Part shown: positions 8,933 to 18,037 of the stretch, piece after piece
How positions within the stretch are numbered: the first letter of the stretch is position 1
Layout of the letters: every line of letters starts with the position of its first letter
Source of the DNA: Microseira wollei NIES-4236
Lineage (GTDB): Bacteria; Cyanobacteriota; Cyanobacteriia; Cyanobacteriales; Aerosakkonemataceae
Direction: 5' to 3'
DNA length: 64,000 nucleotides
Assembly (NCBI RefSeq): GCF_020521235.1
Contig: NZ_BLAY01000034.1
Location: 1 to 64,000 of the forward strand
The notes under the pieces: model-generated
What the model saw: the letters and a program-made list of their open reading frames with translations, nothing else
Told to the model about the DNA's origin: nothing
The model's database searches: none
Made by a program: the position numbers and the translations under genes

Positions 8933-11290
8933 ATGCTGATGCTGACCAAAAGTGTACTGATGGAGCAAGGGCTAAAATTAATCGTCCAATGGGTGATAGA
9001 ATTTGCACCTCTGATTGCTGTCTTGCTGCAAAAGCAAGATGAAGAAGCTCTCGGTAAATTTAAAACCTTAAAAGCTGGGGACATTCAAGAGTTTCTTCAG
9101 AACGTCAAGGGTATGATTGAAACAAAAAATTCACCGAGTAGCTTTGAACAGGAAAAAGCGCTACAGCAGCAATTAGCTGACTACCACCGGGAGACGCAAT
9201 TAAAATTAGCCGCCTATCAACGGGAAACAACGCTTAAATCCCCGGAAATTCACAAAATAATCGATAACTGGCCTTTAAGATTATACCCTTCTCAAATTCT
9301 AGAGTCTCACCCTAATAGCGGACTGATACCCCTGAGAATTTTTCTCAAACCGCCCCAATTACAGCTAGATCAATTTGGCAATGAAATGCCGGAAAATATA
9401 GAGATTGAAATGGGGTTAGCTGAAGGAATGCGAGAATTTTTGAATCATCATTATTCTCTGCACAATCAAGTTAGACCTACAGAGTTTTTAGCAGGAGCTT
9501 GGGAAAACAAGCAGTTTCACGGTGAAGCTAGCATTAAAGCTTTGTTCGGAATGCTAAAATCAGAACCGACATTAATTTTAGAATCAGAAATTGATGGAAA
9601 TTATCTGATTTTACGCATGGCATACTGGGGGTTAAACCAAGATAATTACTATTACAAAACCATTGCCAGAATGCCTTACAAAGAAATAGTTTACGAGTCG
9701 GCAAAGGAGCGTGCTTTAGCGTGGAAAGAGATTAGGGACAAACTTTTAGCCTTGGGAGAACCAATTGATGAAGTAAACAAGCTGGGAGGAAATAATGCAA
9801 TTAATTTAGAAATTTTAGAGAAACAAGAAAAATGGAAAGCGCATGGAATTGACGCGAGTCAATTATCGCTACCATACAAAGTTAAGCGGGAAGATTTTGC
9901 CAAATTATGGCAGTTTTTAATCAACTGTCACTGTTTGGTAGCGGGTTGGGTGACAGATACTTACCATCTCGTTCATCATGACGTGCCTCCCTTACTGCCA
10001 AAATTGTTACCCAATTTGATGCAAGATGTTACTGACTTGCAACTAATACAAGCCATTGTTTCTGGCTATAGACAAGTGTACCAGGCTTTAGCAGAAGAAA
10101 GACGTTACTGGGTGCCAGAATTGGCTTTGCAATTAGCTGAAAGTCTGATGCATTTACCCGATAAATCTTGGAGTAAAGAGCAATTCGAATATTCGGTAAA
10201 TTCGTGGGTGCAACTGCACCAAGTTACACAGGTAGAAGGAAGCGATAGTTTAGAGGCAATGAAGTCAGCTTTGAAGATAGAAGATTATGAATATGTCGAG
10301 AAGCTGAAAGAATATTTTGTCGCAATTGAGGATGATGAAAGCGTTGGTAAAGTGCAGGAGTTGTTGCGTGGTATTGCCGATTTAAAACGCAAGTACAGTC
10401 TGGAACATATTTCCCCAATTTATAACCTATCAGAACAGACTGGAAAAGTTGCATCAGTTGCCATCAGCGCCGATGGAAATATTCTAGTCAGTAGCTGTTT
10501 GGACAAAACAATTAAAGTGTGGGATCTGCAAACGGGAGAACCCATCCGCACCCTGACTGGAAACACAGAAAAAATTGCCTCAGTTGCTATTAGTCCAGAC
10601 GGGCAATTTATCGCCAGCGGCAGTTCTGACTCTCCTGGAAGTAATGTTAAAGTATGGAATCTGCGGACTGGTAAACTGCTGCCGCTCATTTTTGGGCATA
10701 ATAATCCAGTCAAATTTGTTGCGATTGATGCCAAAGGACAAGTTGTTTTCAGCGGCAGTAATAAGATAAAACTTTGGAACTTGCAAACAGGAGAACGACT
10801 TTGTACCCTATGGCATTCCTGTGCGGTGAATTGCGCTGCAATGAGCAAAGACGGTCAAATTATTGCCAGCGGTCAGAGTGACGGTAAAATTAGAATTTGG
10901 CATCCCCAATCAGGGGAACCACGCCGCACTCTTAGCGGACATTCAGGGGAGGTTTATGCAGTTGCAATTAGTCCGGATGAACAAACTTTAGTCAGTGGCG
11001 GTGCAGACAAAACAATCAAACTTTGGCATCTCGGCACTGGTGAATTACTTGGCAATTTAGAAGGACATTCACAAGCAGTTTACTCCCTGGCAATTAGTGC
11101 CGATGGCAAAACTTTGGTCAGCGGTAGTGCCGATAAAACCATCAAAGTTTGGCATCTGGATACTGGTAAATTGCGCGGCACTCTCACCGCACATTCGGCA
11201 GCAGTTAACTCCGTAGCGCTGAGCGCCGATGGGAAAATTTTAGCCAGCGGTAGTGCTGATAAAACGATCAAAATTTGGCAGTTATCTTAA
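8933..11290 (+). CDS. WD40-repeat protein with uncharacterised N-terminal region
   Basis: The protein has about 785 residues from ATG 8933, chosen because GGGAG lies 8 bases upstream; an upstream TTG at 8918 is the alternative. Residues about 1-100 hold a hydrophobic N-terminus and a Gln/Glu-rich coiled segment. About 100-500 is a region I do not recognise. About 510-785 is seven WD40 repeats with SADGKTLVSGSADKTIK-type blades, enough for one beta-propeller. The propeller probably serves as a protein-binding platform. No kinase, NACHT or protease motif is visible in the N-terminal part. A Pho box lies upstream, so phosphate control is possible but unproven. Confidence 0.88.
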   Translation: MLMLTKSVLMEQGLKLIVQWVIEFAPLIAVLLQKQDEEALGKFKTLKAGDIQEFLQNVKGMIETKNSPSSFEQEKALQQQLADYHRETQLKLAAYQRETTLKSPEIHKIIDNWPLRLYPSQILESHPNSGLIPLRIFLKPPQLQLDQFGNEMPENIEIEMGLAEGMREFLNHHYSLHNQVRPTEFLAGAWENKQFHGEASIKALFGMLKSEPTLILESEIDGNYLILRMAYWGLNQDNYYYKTIARMPYKEIVYESAKERALAWKEIRDKLLALGEPIDEVNKLGGNNAINLEILEKQEKWKAHGIDASQLSLPYKVKREDFAKLWQFLINCHCLVAGWVTDTYHLVHHDVPPLLPKLLPNLMQDVTDLQLIQAIVSGYRQVYQALAEERRYWVPELALQLAESLMHLPDKSWSKEQFEYSVNSWVQLHQVTQVEGSDSLEAMKSALKIEDYEYVEKLKEYFVAIEDDESVGKVQELLRGIADLKRKYSLEHISPIYNLSEQTGKVASVAISADGNILVSSCLDKTIKVWDLQTGEPIRTLTGNTEKIASVAISPDGQFIASGSSDSPGSNVKVWNLRTGKLLPLIFGHNNPVKFVAIDAKGQVVFSGSNKIKLWNLQTGERLCTLWHSCAVNCAAMSKDGQIIASGQSDGKIRIWHPQSGEPRRTLSGHSGEVYAVAISPDEQTLVSGGADKTIKLWHLGTGELLGNLEGHSQAVYSLAISADGKTLVSGSADKTIKVWHLDTGKLRGTLTAHSAAVNSVALSADGKILASGSADKTIKIWQLS

Positions 11291-11414
11291 TTAGTAACGC
11301 AAGTTGCTAGTTATAAACTTGCTAATTGCTAATGGCTAATTGCTAATTGCTAATACAGCATTTTTCCTAACAATAGCCATTAGCCATTAGCCATTAGCTC
11401 CAAGTTTGAGATAA

Positions 11415-11524
11415 TATCATGTCCGGTTGCATCAGTTGTATATAGTTAATTGTGGGAAACACTGTTTTTTCCCTCCCACCTGCTCACCCTAAGCTTAACG
11501 CTACCGAAGCAAGCGGACATGATA
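11415..11524. mobile_element. MITE family B, copy 3 (nested)
   Basis: The ends are TATCATGTCCGG and GCGGACATGATA. The left duplication is TAA (11412-11414). The right TAA is split by the family C element, which inserted between its TA and A. Confidence 0.75.
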
Positions 11525-11526
11525 TA

Positions 11527-11638
11527 TAGCGGATTTCATTCGGATGAGGTACACCTTGGTTTGTGTAGCGGCACCCTTAAGGGTGCCGCTACACAAACCA
11601 AGCGAAAACGCTGTACCTCACGCGGCTGCAAGCCGCTG
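11527..11638. mobile_element. MITE family C palindrome, copy 1 (nested)
   Basis: The ends are TAGCGGATTTC and AAGCCGCTG with TA on both sides (11525-11526, 11639-11640). The core is a perfect hairpin, GTAGCGGCACCC against GGGTGCCGCTAC. Confidence 0.8.
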
Positions 11639-11744
11639 TAACTAGCAACTTGAGTTAGTAGTAAGGCACCATCTCGACCTAAGTAATTAGTAGGGTGCGT
11701 TATCAGCGGAGTACGGCACCATCTCGACCAGATCTGGCTGCCTA

Positions 11745-11945
11745 ATATCATGTCCGCGAGAGATCGGTAGTGTATGGATAGCTAATTGCAAGCTTGCTAA
11801 TTGCGAGCTTTTCAATTGCCAAAAGAGCTGCTCAGTAATTATTGACTGTTTCTTTTTTATTTAGCCATTAGCGATTAGCTATTAGCAGTTACACTATTGG
11901 ACACTATATAAGTTGCTGCGTTACGAAGAAAGCTAACGCACCGTA
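11745..11945. repeat. Partial family B end and heptad repeats
   Basis: TAATATCATGTCCGCGAGAG is a left family B end without a right partner. It is followed by AGCTAATTGC and ATTAGCGATTAG-like heptads. No gene is visible between 11656 and 11958. Confidence 0.5.
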
Positions 11946-11958
11946 CATTTAGCGAAAA

Positions 11959-13116
11959 TTAACTTTGGCGAAGTGCTTCCACGAGATGACGTATCCGTTC
12001 AATATCAACTAAGGCAGAATTGAGTTTAGTTTGCCTCAAATCTGGTGATAAATCGGGTTGTTGAGCCAGACTTTCTATGCAAACTTGGATGGTAGATAAA
12101 AGATCGTTCAACTCATGATTGGCGTTCGTGCATTGGTTGCAGTGGGTAATATCGCCAGTTACAAGCGCTTGGGAAAGTTCGGATTGTTCTCGCTTTAGTT
12201 GCTCAATCGTGCGCTGTAATATTTCGATCGTCCCGTACATTTCTACAGGGTCAAACACGCGCAGCAGATCTGTTTCGGTGATGATTCCCAATCCTTGACC
12301 CCAATTCCAAGATACAACTAACCGTCGCACGTTACGCTGTTGCATTTCTTGATAGGCTTTGTATAAAGAATCTTCAGGACTGAGCAAAAATAGCGGCGTA
12401 CTCATGACAGTCTGAGCTTGGGTAAGCGCGAAATCAATCTGTAATGATTGCAATTGCACGATATCTCGTTCGGTGACAAGGCCAACGGGTAGAATATTTC
12501 CTGCCTCATCTTCTTGTGTAATCACTACGCAACTGATGTGATGGCTTGCCATTAATTGGGCTAAACTCAGTACCGAAGCCGTTACAGGGGCATGAATCGC
12601 TTCAGTTGACATTAATTCAGATACGCGGCGTCGTTTGAGGAAATTTGCCGGTCGCAATACCCGCCGAATACTTTCCGGTGAAACGACCCCGATCGGTTCG
12701 CCTTTGTCGTTGACAATCGGCAAATGGCGAATCCGATACCGCCGAAATAAAAATAACGCGGCGGAAATATCCTGAAAATCAGCTTGACGTAAAACGATAG
12801 GCGCTTGCGTCATCACCGATCCTATTTGCACCCCTTCAAAGTTTACGCCTGCTGCTGTCAGCCGCACGATATCCCGTTCTGTAAAAATTCCTAATAATTC
12901 TGTATTCTGCATTACCAATACGTAGCTGGAGAGCTTTGCACCGGAAGTCAGGGTGTCGGATGCTTCCCCCCTAGGTTGAGCGACACCAAGTAGCCGCGTT
13001 TGGTTCATCAAAGCGATCGCATTCACCAGCGGGGTGTCTGGTGTCACGATCCGCAGCTGACGGTCAATTGCCGCCTCTACAGCAGGGGCAAAAATCAGCG
13101 GGTTATCGAATTGCAT
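11959..13116 (-). CDS. Four-CBS-domain protein with C-terminal helical tail
   Basis: The protein has 385 residues. Two CBS pairs (about residues 10-155 and 165-285) contain blocks such as IFTERDIVRL, GVVSPESIRRVL, GLVTERDIVQL and GIITETDLLRV. A predicted coiled-coil of about 60 residues follows, then a His/Cys stretch (HCNQC) and a final helix. In cyanobacteria such CBS arrays often form the front of histidine kinases or diguanylate cyclases, but no catalytic domain follows here. It is probably a soluble nucleotide-sensing regulator. It starts at ATG 13116 and stands alone between repeats. Confidence 0.88.
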   Translation of the reverse strand: MQFDNPLIFAPAVEAAIDRQLRIVTPDTPLVNAIALMNQTRLLGVAQPRGEASDTLTSGAKLSSYVLVMQNTELLGIFTERDIVRLTAAGVNFEGVQIGSVMTQAPIVLRQADFQDISAALFLFRRYRIRHLPIVNDKGEPIGVVSPESIRRVLRPANFLKRRRVSELMSTEAIHAPVTASVLSLAQLMASHHISCVVITQEDEAGNILPVGLVTERDIVQLQSLQIDFALTQAQTVMSTPLFLLSPEDSLYKAYQEMQQRNVRRLVVSWNWGQGLGIITETDLLRVFDPVEMYGTIEILQRTIEQLKREQSELSQALVTGDITHCNQCTNANHELNDLLSTIQVCIESLAQQPDLSPDLRQTKLNSALVDIERIRHLVEALRQS

Positions 13117-13326
13117 AACTGATTTATATAGCGATCGCCAATAGACACTAAAACGATCGGTACTTATAATGAGGGATGTTACAAATACGCAAACTAGAAC
13201 CCTTACTATTTAATGCTTTGATTTACTTTAAGGTTATGGAGATGAATTTTGCAACTGACCGATTCCCAGGTGTTACGACATTATCTGCTGCACTCAAACT
13301 TGGCGGTGCGATCGAGATCACTAGTT

Positions 13327-13716
13327 TCAAGGCGCTGACGGATCGCTCCCCGTACCCGTAGTTTTAGGGGTTTGAGTCGCGCTAGATACCTTGGGTGTTT
13401 TGCCATACAGTCGGTCTAGAACCCGCTTGACGGAGATCCGTTTCCACTGCTGACCCCGCTTGGTGCAATACCCTTGCTGATTCAGCCAGTCGGCTATCTG
13501 TTGCAGCGACTTACCAGACTTGTGGTGACGGCGAATTAGCTCGATTACCTGCATCTCGACTGGGTTTTCCACCAGTTCGCCATTGACAGAGGTTTGACCG
13601 AAAGCTGGCGAACCATAACCCGCATAGCCACCCTTCGCAGCTTTGAGTTTTCGTCCTCGTTCTAGCCTTTCCCAAGTTGTCAGGTTTTGGAAGTCTTCAG
13701 CAGTCATTCTTGTCAA
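13327..13716 (-). CDS. Small protein related to the recombinase domain of large serine recombinases
   Basis: The protein has 129 residues. GRKLKAAKGGYAGYGSPAFG, then ENPVEMQVIELIRRHHKSGKSLQQIA and GQQWKRISVKRVLDRLYG follow the pattern of the Recombinase (PF07508) DNA-binding region. The N-terminal catalytic resolvase domain with its serine and the C-terminal zinc/coiled part are absent. It is either a remnant of an integrase or a stand-alone DNA-binding protein. No attachment sites or phage genes are visible nearby. Confidence 0.7.
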   Translation of the reverse strand: MTRMTAEDFQNLTTWERLERGRKLKAAKGGYAGYGSPAFGQTSVNGELVENPVEMQVIELIRRHHKSGKSLQQIADWLNQQGYCTKRGQQWKRISVKRVLDRLYGKTPKVSSATQTPKTTGTGSDPSAP

Positions 13717-13946
13717 GATTGAGTGTCTTGAATATATAGGGTAAACCAGTCAATCTGCTGGCGAGCGCGATGTATTAAACAACACAATTTATTTGTGTTA
13801 TGAAGGAAAATTTTGACTCTTACGGGTTGAGGAAATCGCGCTCGCCACAAGACCATCCAGCGATGGTGTAACAACTCTTGGGTTTAACAGTCTTTTAGTA
13901 ACAACTGCAACAACTGTCGAAACACCAATTCTTGTGAGGAACGCAA

Positions 13947-14267
13947 ATGAGCGAAGTCTGGGAAATTCAAGATAGCGAACTCGATGCAATTTTAACCCGT
14001 GAAAGATTTGTTATAACTTATTTAATGACTCCTCGGTCTGACTCATGCCGCCAGCTCGCTCCCATTATGGCTCAACTAGCCCAAGCCTACGAAGACCGTG
14101 CCACAATTGTCAAGATCGACATCAACAAAAACAAGATCGCGCCTCAAAAATTAAACGTCTACATCATTCCTGCCGTTCTGATTTTTCAAAATGGTATACT
14201 TAGAGAAAAATTATTGGGTGTGGCTACCTATGAAAATTTCAGAACCGCAATTGACCAACATCTTTAG
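13947..14267 (+). CDS. Thioredoxin-like protein lacking the CXXC pair
   Basis: The protein has 106 residues with the beta-alpha-beta order of thioredoxin. The active-site loop reads TPRSDSC, so only the second cysteine (Cys34) remains. The cis-proline segment VYIIPAVLIFQNG and the C-terminal helix are kept. It cannot form the usual intramolecular disulfide, so it is probably a binding or chaperone-like protein. TGAGGAACGCAA precedes the ATG. A response regulator follows 78 bases downstream on the same strand. Confidence 0.85.
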   Translation: MSEVWEIQDSELDAILTRERFVITYLMTPRSDSCRQLAPIMAQLAQAYEDRATIVKIDINKNKIAPQKLNVYIIPAVLIFQNGILREKLLGVATYENFRTAIDQHL

Positions 14268-14345
14268 CTCTGATTATAAATAGATCGCCCTATTTTATAC
14301 CAGGAGTATAATCGATTTGCGTGAGTCACTGACCAGGATAGAGCC

Positions 14346-14714
14346 TTGAAAAAAATTTTATTGATAGAAGATGATGAATATTTGCGGTTACTGATAGAAA
14401 GTTTCCTGAAATATGAAGGATTTAATGTTTTGACGGCAGAGAATGGATTTATTGGTCTAGTTTTAGCTAAAGAACAAAAACCAGATTTAATTGTTTGCGA
14501 TATTAAGATGCCCGTGCTTGACGGATATGGAGTTCTAGAAAATTTACGCAAAGATTTGAAAATCGGCAAGATTCCTGTATTTTTTATGAGTTTTTATGCC
14601 GATGAGGAAATGATCGAACGTGCTTACCAACTCGGGGTAAACGATTATCTCAAAAAACCTGTGGATTTGAATGAATTATTGGCGAAAATAAGGCAGCAAT
14701 TGAATTTAAATTAA
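14346..14714 (+). CDS. Single-domain response regulator
   Basis: The 122 residues consist only of a receiver domain. Acidic residues in IEDDE (8-11), phospho-acceptor Asp52 in CDIKMP, a Ser in FFMSF (82) and Lys104 in YLKKP complete the active site. The start is a TTG at 14346 preceded by AGGATAGAG, and no nearby ATG fits. No kinase is adjacent. It probably works as a CheY/Spo0F-like phospho-relay or in motility or light signalling; the partner is unknown. Confidence 0.9.
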   Translation: MKKILLIEDDEYLRLLIESFLKYEGFNVLTAENGFIGLVLAKEQKPDLIVCDIKMPVLDGYGVLENLRKDLKIGKIPVFFMSFYADEEMIERAYQLGVNDYLKKPVDLNELLAKIRQQLNLN

Positions 14715-14889
14715 AAGGGATTCATCCGAAAAGCTGACTTGCGGTGCTGATGCTGGCATCGCAATTATCCAAATGCCAACACAGTTTACTAATGTCAGTG
14801 TCTGCCATTTCATCTGGTTTTGAACTAGATCTGGTCAAGGTCTGTAGGGCGAAATGAGCTGCGCCATCAAGGATTTTTCTCTGTAACTA

Positions 14890-14940
14890 TAAGAGGATGC
14901 GAAGAGACGGTGTTTTAACCCGCCTATTCGCATCCTCTTA
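14890..14940. terminator. Strong hairpin between response regulator and fasciclin gene
   Basis: Perfect 14-bp stem TAAGAGGATGCGAA / TTCGCATCCTCTTA with a 23-base loop. It lies between two convergent genes and is a plausible bidirectional transcription terminator, although no clean T-run follows. Confidence 0.55.
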
Positions 14941-14988
14941 GAATCCCCCTTTTTTAGATGGGGGAGAAGTCAATTCTATTACTCGCGA

Positions 14989-15585
14989 TTAAAGCCGCAA
15001 ATCGGGAGGCAATAGAACCTTGTCAATTACGTGGATAACGCCGTTGCTGGCATTGATATCTGCCTGGGTGACTCTGGCATTATTCACCGTGACTCGATTA
15101 CCGCTAACTTGAACGTTAACCGCACCTTTTTCAACGGTGTTGACTTCTCCAGATCTTAAATTACTGGAAAGAACCCGCCCCGGAACCACGTGATAGGTCA
15201 AAATCTTCACCAGCGTGTCCCTGTTCTGCGGCTGCAACAATTGTTGCAAAATACCCGGACGCTGACGCTCCAGTGCCCCAAATGCGGCATCTGTGGGAGC
15301 AAAAACGGTAAATGGCCCTTCTCCAGACAGGGTTTCAGCCAATCCAGCTGCTTGCACAGCTTTTGTCAGCGTGCTGAACGAAGCATTACCAGACGCTATG
15401 GTGACAATATTTTGCCCTGGGGTATTTTGACTTGTACGTTCCGATACTGTAGTGGCTTGAGTACCACTAGAACAGTGGTTCTTTACCTGCGCTTCTCCTG
15501 GAACGCCGATGAGGACACTCGCTCCCAACACTCCTAAAAGGTAGGGCATCAGTTTCAGCAAACGGGTGCGATTTTGAACAAGCAT
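14989..15585 (-). CDS. Secreted fasciclin (FAS1) domain protein
   Basis: The start is set at the ATG at 15585 because GCGAGG lies 8 bases upstream and a signal peptide begins there (basic start, hydrophobic LMPYLLGVLGASVLIGV, then GEAQ). The longer frame to 15708 adds 41 unlikely residues. The mature part holds one FAS1 domain: FSTLTKAVQAAGLAETLSG, then the FTVFAPTDAAFGAL motif, YHVVPGRV, and the final NGVIHVIDKVLLP. FAS1 proteins mediate adhesion at the cell surface or in the matrix. The gene is monocistronic. Confidence 0.92.
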   Translation of the reverse strand: MLVQNRTRLLKLMPYLLGVLGASVLIGVPGEAQVKNHCSSGTQATTVSERTSQNTPGQNIVTIASGNASFSTLTKAVQAAGLAETLSGEGPFTVFAPTDAAFGALERQRPGILQQLLQPQNRDTLVKILTYHVVPGRVLSSNLRSGEVNTVEKGAVNVQVSGNRVTVNNARVTQADINASNGVIHVIDKVLLPPDLRL

Positions 15586-15904
15586 TAAAAACCTCGCTTT
15601 GTGCAAACAAAAAGAACTCGTTTTCCCGCTAGAGGACGCCAATCGGGTCAAAACCCCGACTGCACCCTCTAGCAGTTGGTCGTGGCTCCTTGAGCGCTGT
15701 CCCTTCACCTGAATGTCGGCAGCCTTTATGTATTTTAATATTTATTTACAAAAAGTAATAGTTTGGGCAAATTCGAGTCATCCCCCCAGGAGGGGAAAAA
15801 GTAACATTTTCTGGAATTACTGGGTGAATTGGTAGAAAAATGGGAAAATTTGGCTGCTCAAACAGTTGTGGCTTCCGCACAAATCTTTGATAGCGATTGG
15901 CTCC

Positions 15905-15942
15905 TAGAAACCGGGTTTCTTTTTCAAGAAACCCGGTTTCTT
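15905..15942. repeat. Inverted AGAAACCGGGTTTCT repeat
   Basis: Two back-to-back copies of the GAAACCGGGTTTC palindrome form a hairpin. Other copies occur at 19481-19516, 20788-20837, 37030-37046, 56054-56066 and in tandem at 59986-60212. The surrounding gap (15586-16085) holds only weak open frames. Confidence 0.75.
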
Positions 15943-16085
15943 TGCGTAAGTTCTGAAACCTTTAAGTTCTTAAGTATCATCTGTACCTTTTGGCTATTCC
16001 TTCTGATAGAGGTCAGCATTTTAGCCGGTTTGTTAATTTAGACAAAGTTAGGTAAAAAACGAGCGAATAAATCGGAGTGAATACC

Positions 16086-16364
16086 ATGACAGTTGTTGAC
16101 GCTATTGCTTGGATTGTTTTAGGACTAATTGCGGGAGCGATCGCTAAAGCTATCTACCCCGGTCATCAAGGCGGCGGTATTCTGGCAACTATCGTTTTGG
16201 GTATTTTGGGCGCATTGGTAGGAGGCTGGCTGGGTCGCGTCTTGTTCGGGACGAGTGCAGGAGCTTCAGTGGCAGCCTTGACCATACCTAGTATTCTTTT
16301 TGCCGTCCTGGGTGCGATCGTTGTCCTTTTTATCTGGGGTTTGTTGACCCGCCAAAGCGCTTAA
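16086..16364 (+). CDS. GlsB/YeaQ/YmgE family stress-response membrane protein
   Basis: The protein has 92 residues from ATG 16086; GGAG at 16074-16077 sits 8 bases upstream, so the GTG at 16077 is less likely. It has three hydrophobic helices with Gly-rich packing (IAWIVLGLIAGAIAKAIYPG, then TIVLGILGALVGGWLGR, then FAVLGAIVVLFIWGLL). The GLIAGAIAK and GALVGGWLG motifs are those of the transglycosylase-associated/YeaQ family. These are small inner-membrane proteins induced by stress; the mechanism is unknown. Confidence 0.9.
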   Translation: MTVVDAIAWIVLGLIAGAIAKAIYPGHQGGGILATIVLGILGALVGGWLGRVLFGTSAGASVAALTIPSILFAVLGAIVVLFIWGLLTRQSA

Positions 16365-16399
16365 TGATAAAAAGGTCGCTGCTCTTTTACGATCCCGTT

Positions 16400-16431
16400 A
16401 AGAAACCCTCAATCCAATCTGGGGGTTTCTT
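16400..16431 (+). terminator. Rho-independent terminator after the GlsB-family gene
   Basis: The stem AAGAAACCC / GGGTTTCTT has a 14-base loop and is followed by AGTTTG, 35 bases after the stop codon. Confidence 0.6.
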
Positions 16432-16671
16432 AGTTTGTAAGTATCAATTGCAACATTAATACCCAGGGGAATTGTCAGGGTAGCACTTAAACTTAAAATT
16501 ATTGTAGATTTGAGATTTGAGATTGTAGATTTAATTATAGAATATGCAATCTTTAACAAGGTTAAACGCAACGCTAGCAAAAAGAAAACCGGCTTAAAGC
16601 GTAAGAGATGGATTAAACTTTAAACGGTGAGCCAGTAAAGGTATTTCAATCAACTTGTTAGGGAGACGCGA

Positions 16672-17469
16672 ATGTTAGAGTTATACCAATTTGAATTGTC
16701 ACAATACTCGGAAAAAGTACGGCTGATTCTGGATTACAAGGGGCTGGCATACCGTAAAATTGAGGTGACGCCAGGGATTGGACAGTTAGATATTTTCAAA
16801 ATGTCGGGTCAGAGAAAGGTGCCGGTGCTAAAAGACGGTAACGAGGTAATAGCTGATTCGACAGCGATCGCCAAATACCTCGATCGCAAATACCCAGACC
16901 CTCCCCTCATCCCCGCAGATCCCCAACTGCGCGGAGTCTGCTTGCTGATGGAAGAATGGGCAGACGAGTCGATCGGGGTAAAAAGCCGTAAAGTACTATA
17001 TGGCGCATTGAGTCAAAGCTTGAGTCTCCGCACCGCGCTGTTACCCTCAGCTACACCCGATGTACTCAAAATTTTAGTCGGTTCCGTCCCCAGCGAATTG
17101 GTGAACATCCTGGGTTTTGGCATTGGCTACGGCCCCGATGTCGTACAATCGGCTACCGAGGACATCAAGCAAGATCTAGAAGCCCTCTGCCTGCTATTAA
17201 TGAATAGACCCTATCTAGTCGCAGATCATCCCACCCTGGCAGATTTCGCCGTCGCCGGATTGAGTATGCTGCTGAAGTTTCCCGAGGGAAATTATCTGGA
17301 TATTCCAGAAAACCTCAAGGGCAAAGGCATCCCCGGTATTGCTGATAGTATGGCTTACGAGACATTTTTCAACTGGCGCGATCGTCTCTACGCCGATTAT
17401 CGCAAAACCCTCATCCCCAGCAGCAGCACCAGCGCCCCTTCCGCCCCCACTTCAATTCAGATAGATTAA
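16672..17469 (+). CDS. Glutathione S-transferase family protein
   Basis: The protein has 265 residues. An N-terminal thioredoxin-fold domain (LYQFELSQYSEKVRLILDYKG, then the cis-Pro site KVPVLKDGNEVIADSTAIAKYLD) is followed by an all-alpha C-terminal domain from about residue 90. Ser8/Ser11 occupy the catalytic N-terminal position in place of Cys. The family conjugates glutathione or reduces small electrophiles in the cytosol; the substrate is unknown. A GGGAG ribosome site precedes the ATG. The C-terminus carries a low-complexity Ser/Pro/Ala tail. Confidence 0.9.
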   Translation: MLELYQFELSQYSEKVRLILDYKGLAYRKIEVTPGIGQLDIFKMSGQRKVPVLKDGNEVIADSTAIAKYLDRKYPDPPLIPADPQLRGVCLLMEEWADESIGVKSRKVLYGALSQSLSLRTALLPSATPDVLKILVGSVPSELVNILGFGIGYGPDVVQSATEDIKQDLEALCLLLMNRPYLVADHPTLADFAVAGLSMLLKFPEGNYLDIPENLKGKGIPGIADSMAYETFFNWRDRLYADYRKTLIPSSSTSAPSAPTSIQID

Positions 17470-17590
17470 CTTAAGTTGCTAGCGATCTTGCGCTTTGCGG
17501 CTAATTGCTAATGGCTAATTGCTAATGGAAAGAAGAATGCTAAATTACTGTGCTGATACCGAGCGGGATTAGCTATTAACTATTAGCGAT
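17470..17590. repeat. Decayed family A-like end and heptads
   Basis: TTAAGTTGCTAGCGATCTTG resembles a family A left end, and GGCTAATTGC/ATTAGCGATTAG heptads follow. No right terminus is seen. The remainder up to the phytase-like gene holds a family C palindrome. Confidence 0.45.
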
Positions 17591-17845
17591 TAGCAAAATC
17601 CAAGCTGTAGGGGCACGGCATTACATACGTTGTTAAACTATCCGAGACATCTAGATTGCCGTGCCTCTACTCGCTTTATCCCAACTTCACATTTCGACGC
17701 AAAAACCCGCTGTATTGTAAAGCTTTCATGAAGAGAAGCTATCTTAAAATCCCCATTATATTTTCATAGCTTTTCCTTAACGTAGTTCCACTATGTTTTT
17801 AGAGTTACCTTCTGTAGTAATACTGATTCCCTGTGAGTAACTTTA

Positions 17846-17995
17846 CAGCGGATTGCTTTTCGAGTGAGGGAAAGCCTTATGGCTTGTTTGTATAGCGGCA
17901 GCATTAATGCTGCCGCTATACAAACATGTATAGCGGCAGCAAAAATGCTGCCGCTATACAAACGAATGCGTACCATCAACGGCGGCAATCCACTA
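17846..17995. mobile_element. MITE family C palindrome, copy 2 (double core)
   Basis: The ends CAGCGGATTGC / GGCAATCCACTA have TA on both sides. The core is duplicated: two hairpins with stem TAGCGGCAGCA occur back to back, with ATTA-TGC and AAAA-TGC centres. Confidence 0.75.
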
Positions 17996-18037
17996 TATCC
18001 GGGGTTTACCAAGAAAGGGAAAAGGAGAGAAATATCA

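Larger units (their letters stand above)
11297..11655. mobile_element. MITE family A copy 3, carrying nested family B and C elements
   Basis: Left end ACGCAAGTTGCTAGTTAT, right end ACTAGCAACTTGAGT, 5-bp duplication TAGTA (11292-11296, 11656-11660). Its right arm is interrupted by a family B element (11415-11524) and a family C element (11527-11638). Without them it matches the short copies. Confidence 0.8.

Noticed and set aside
13327-13716. Prophage or integrative element integrase
   Set aside because: Only the recombinase DNA-binding part is present, and no phage genes or attachment repeats were seen.
15829-16041. 70-residue frame with a hydrophobic end
   Set aside because: It runs through the AAACCGGGTTT hairpin repeat and has no convincing ribosome site.
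17864-18037. N-terminal extension of the phytase-like protein
   Set aside because: It is translated palindromic repeat; the ATG at 18038 has a good ribosome site and starts a signal peptide.
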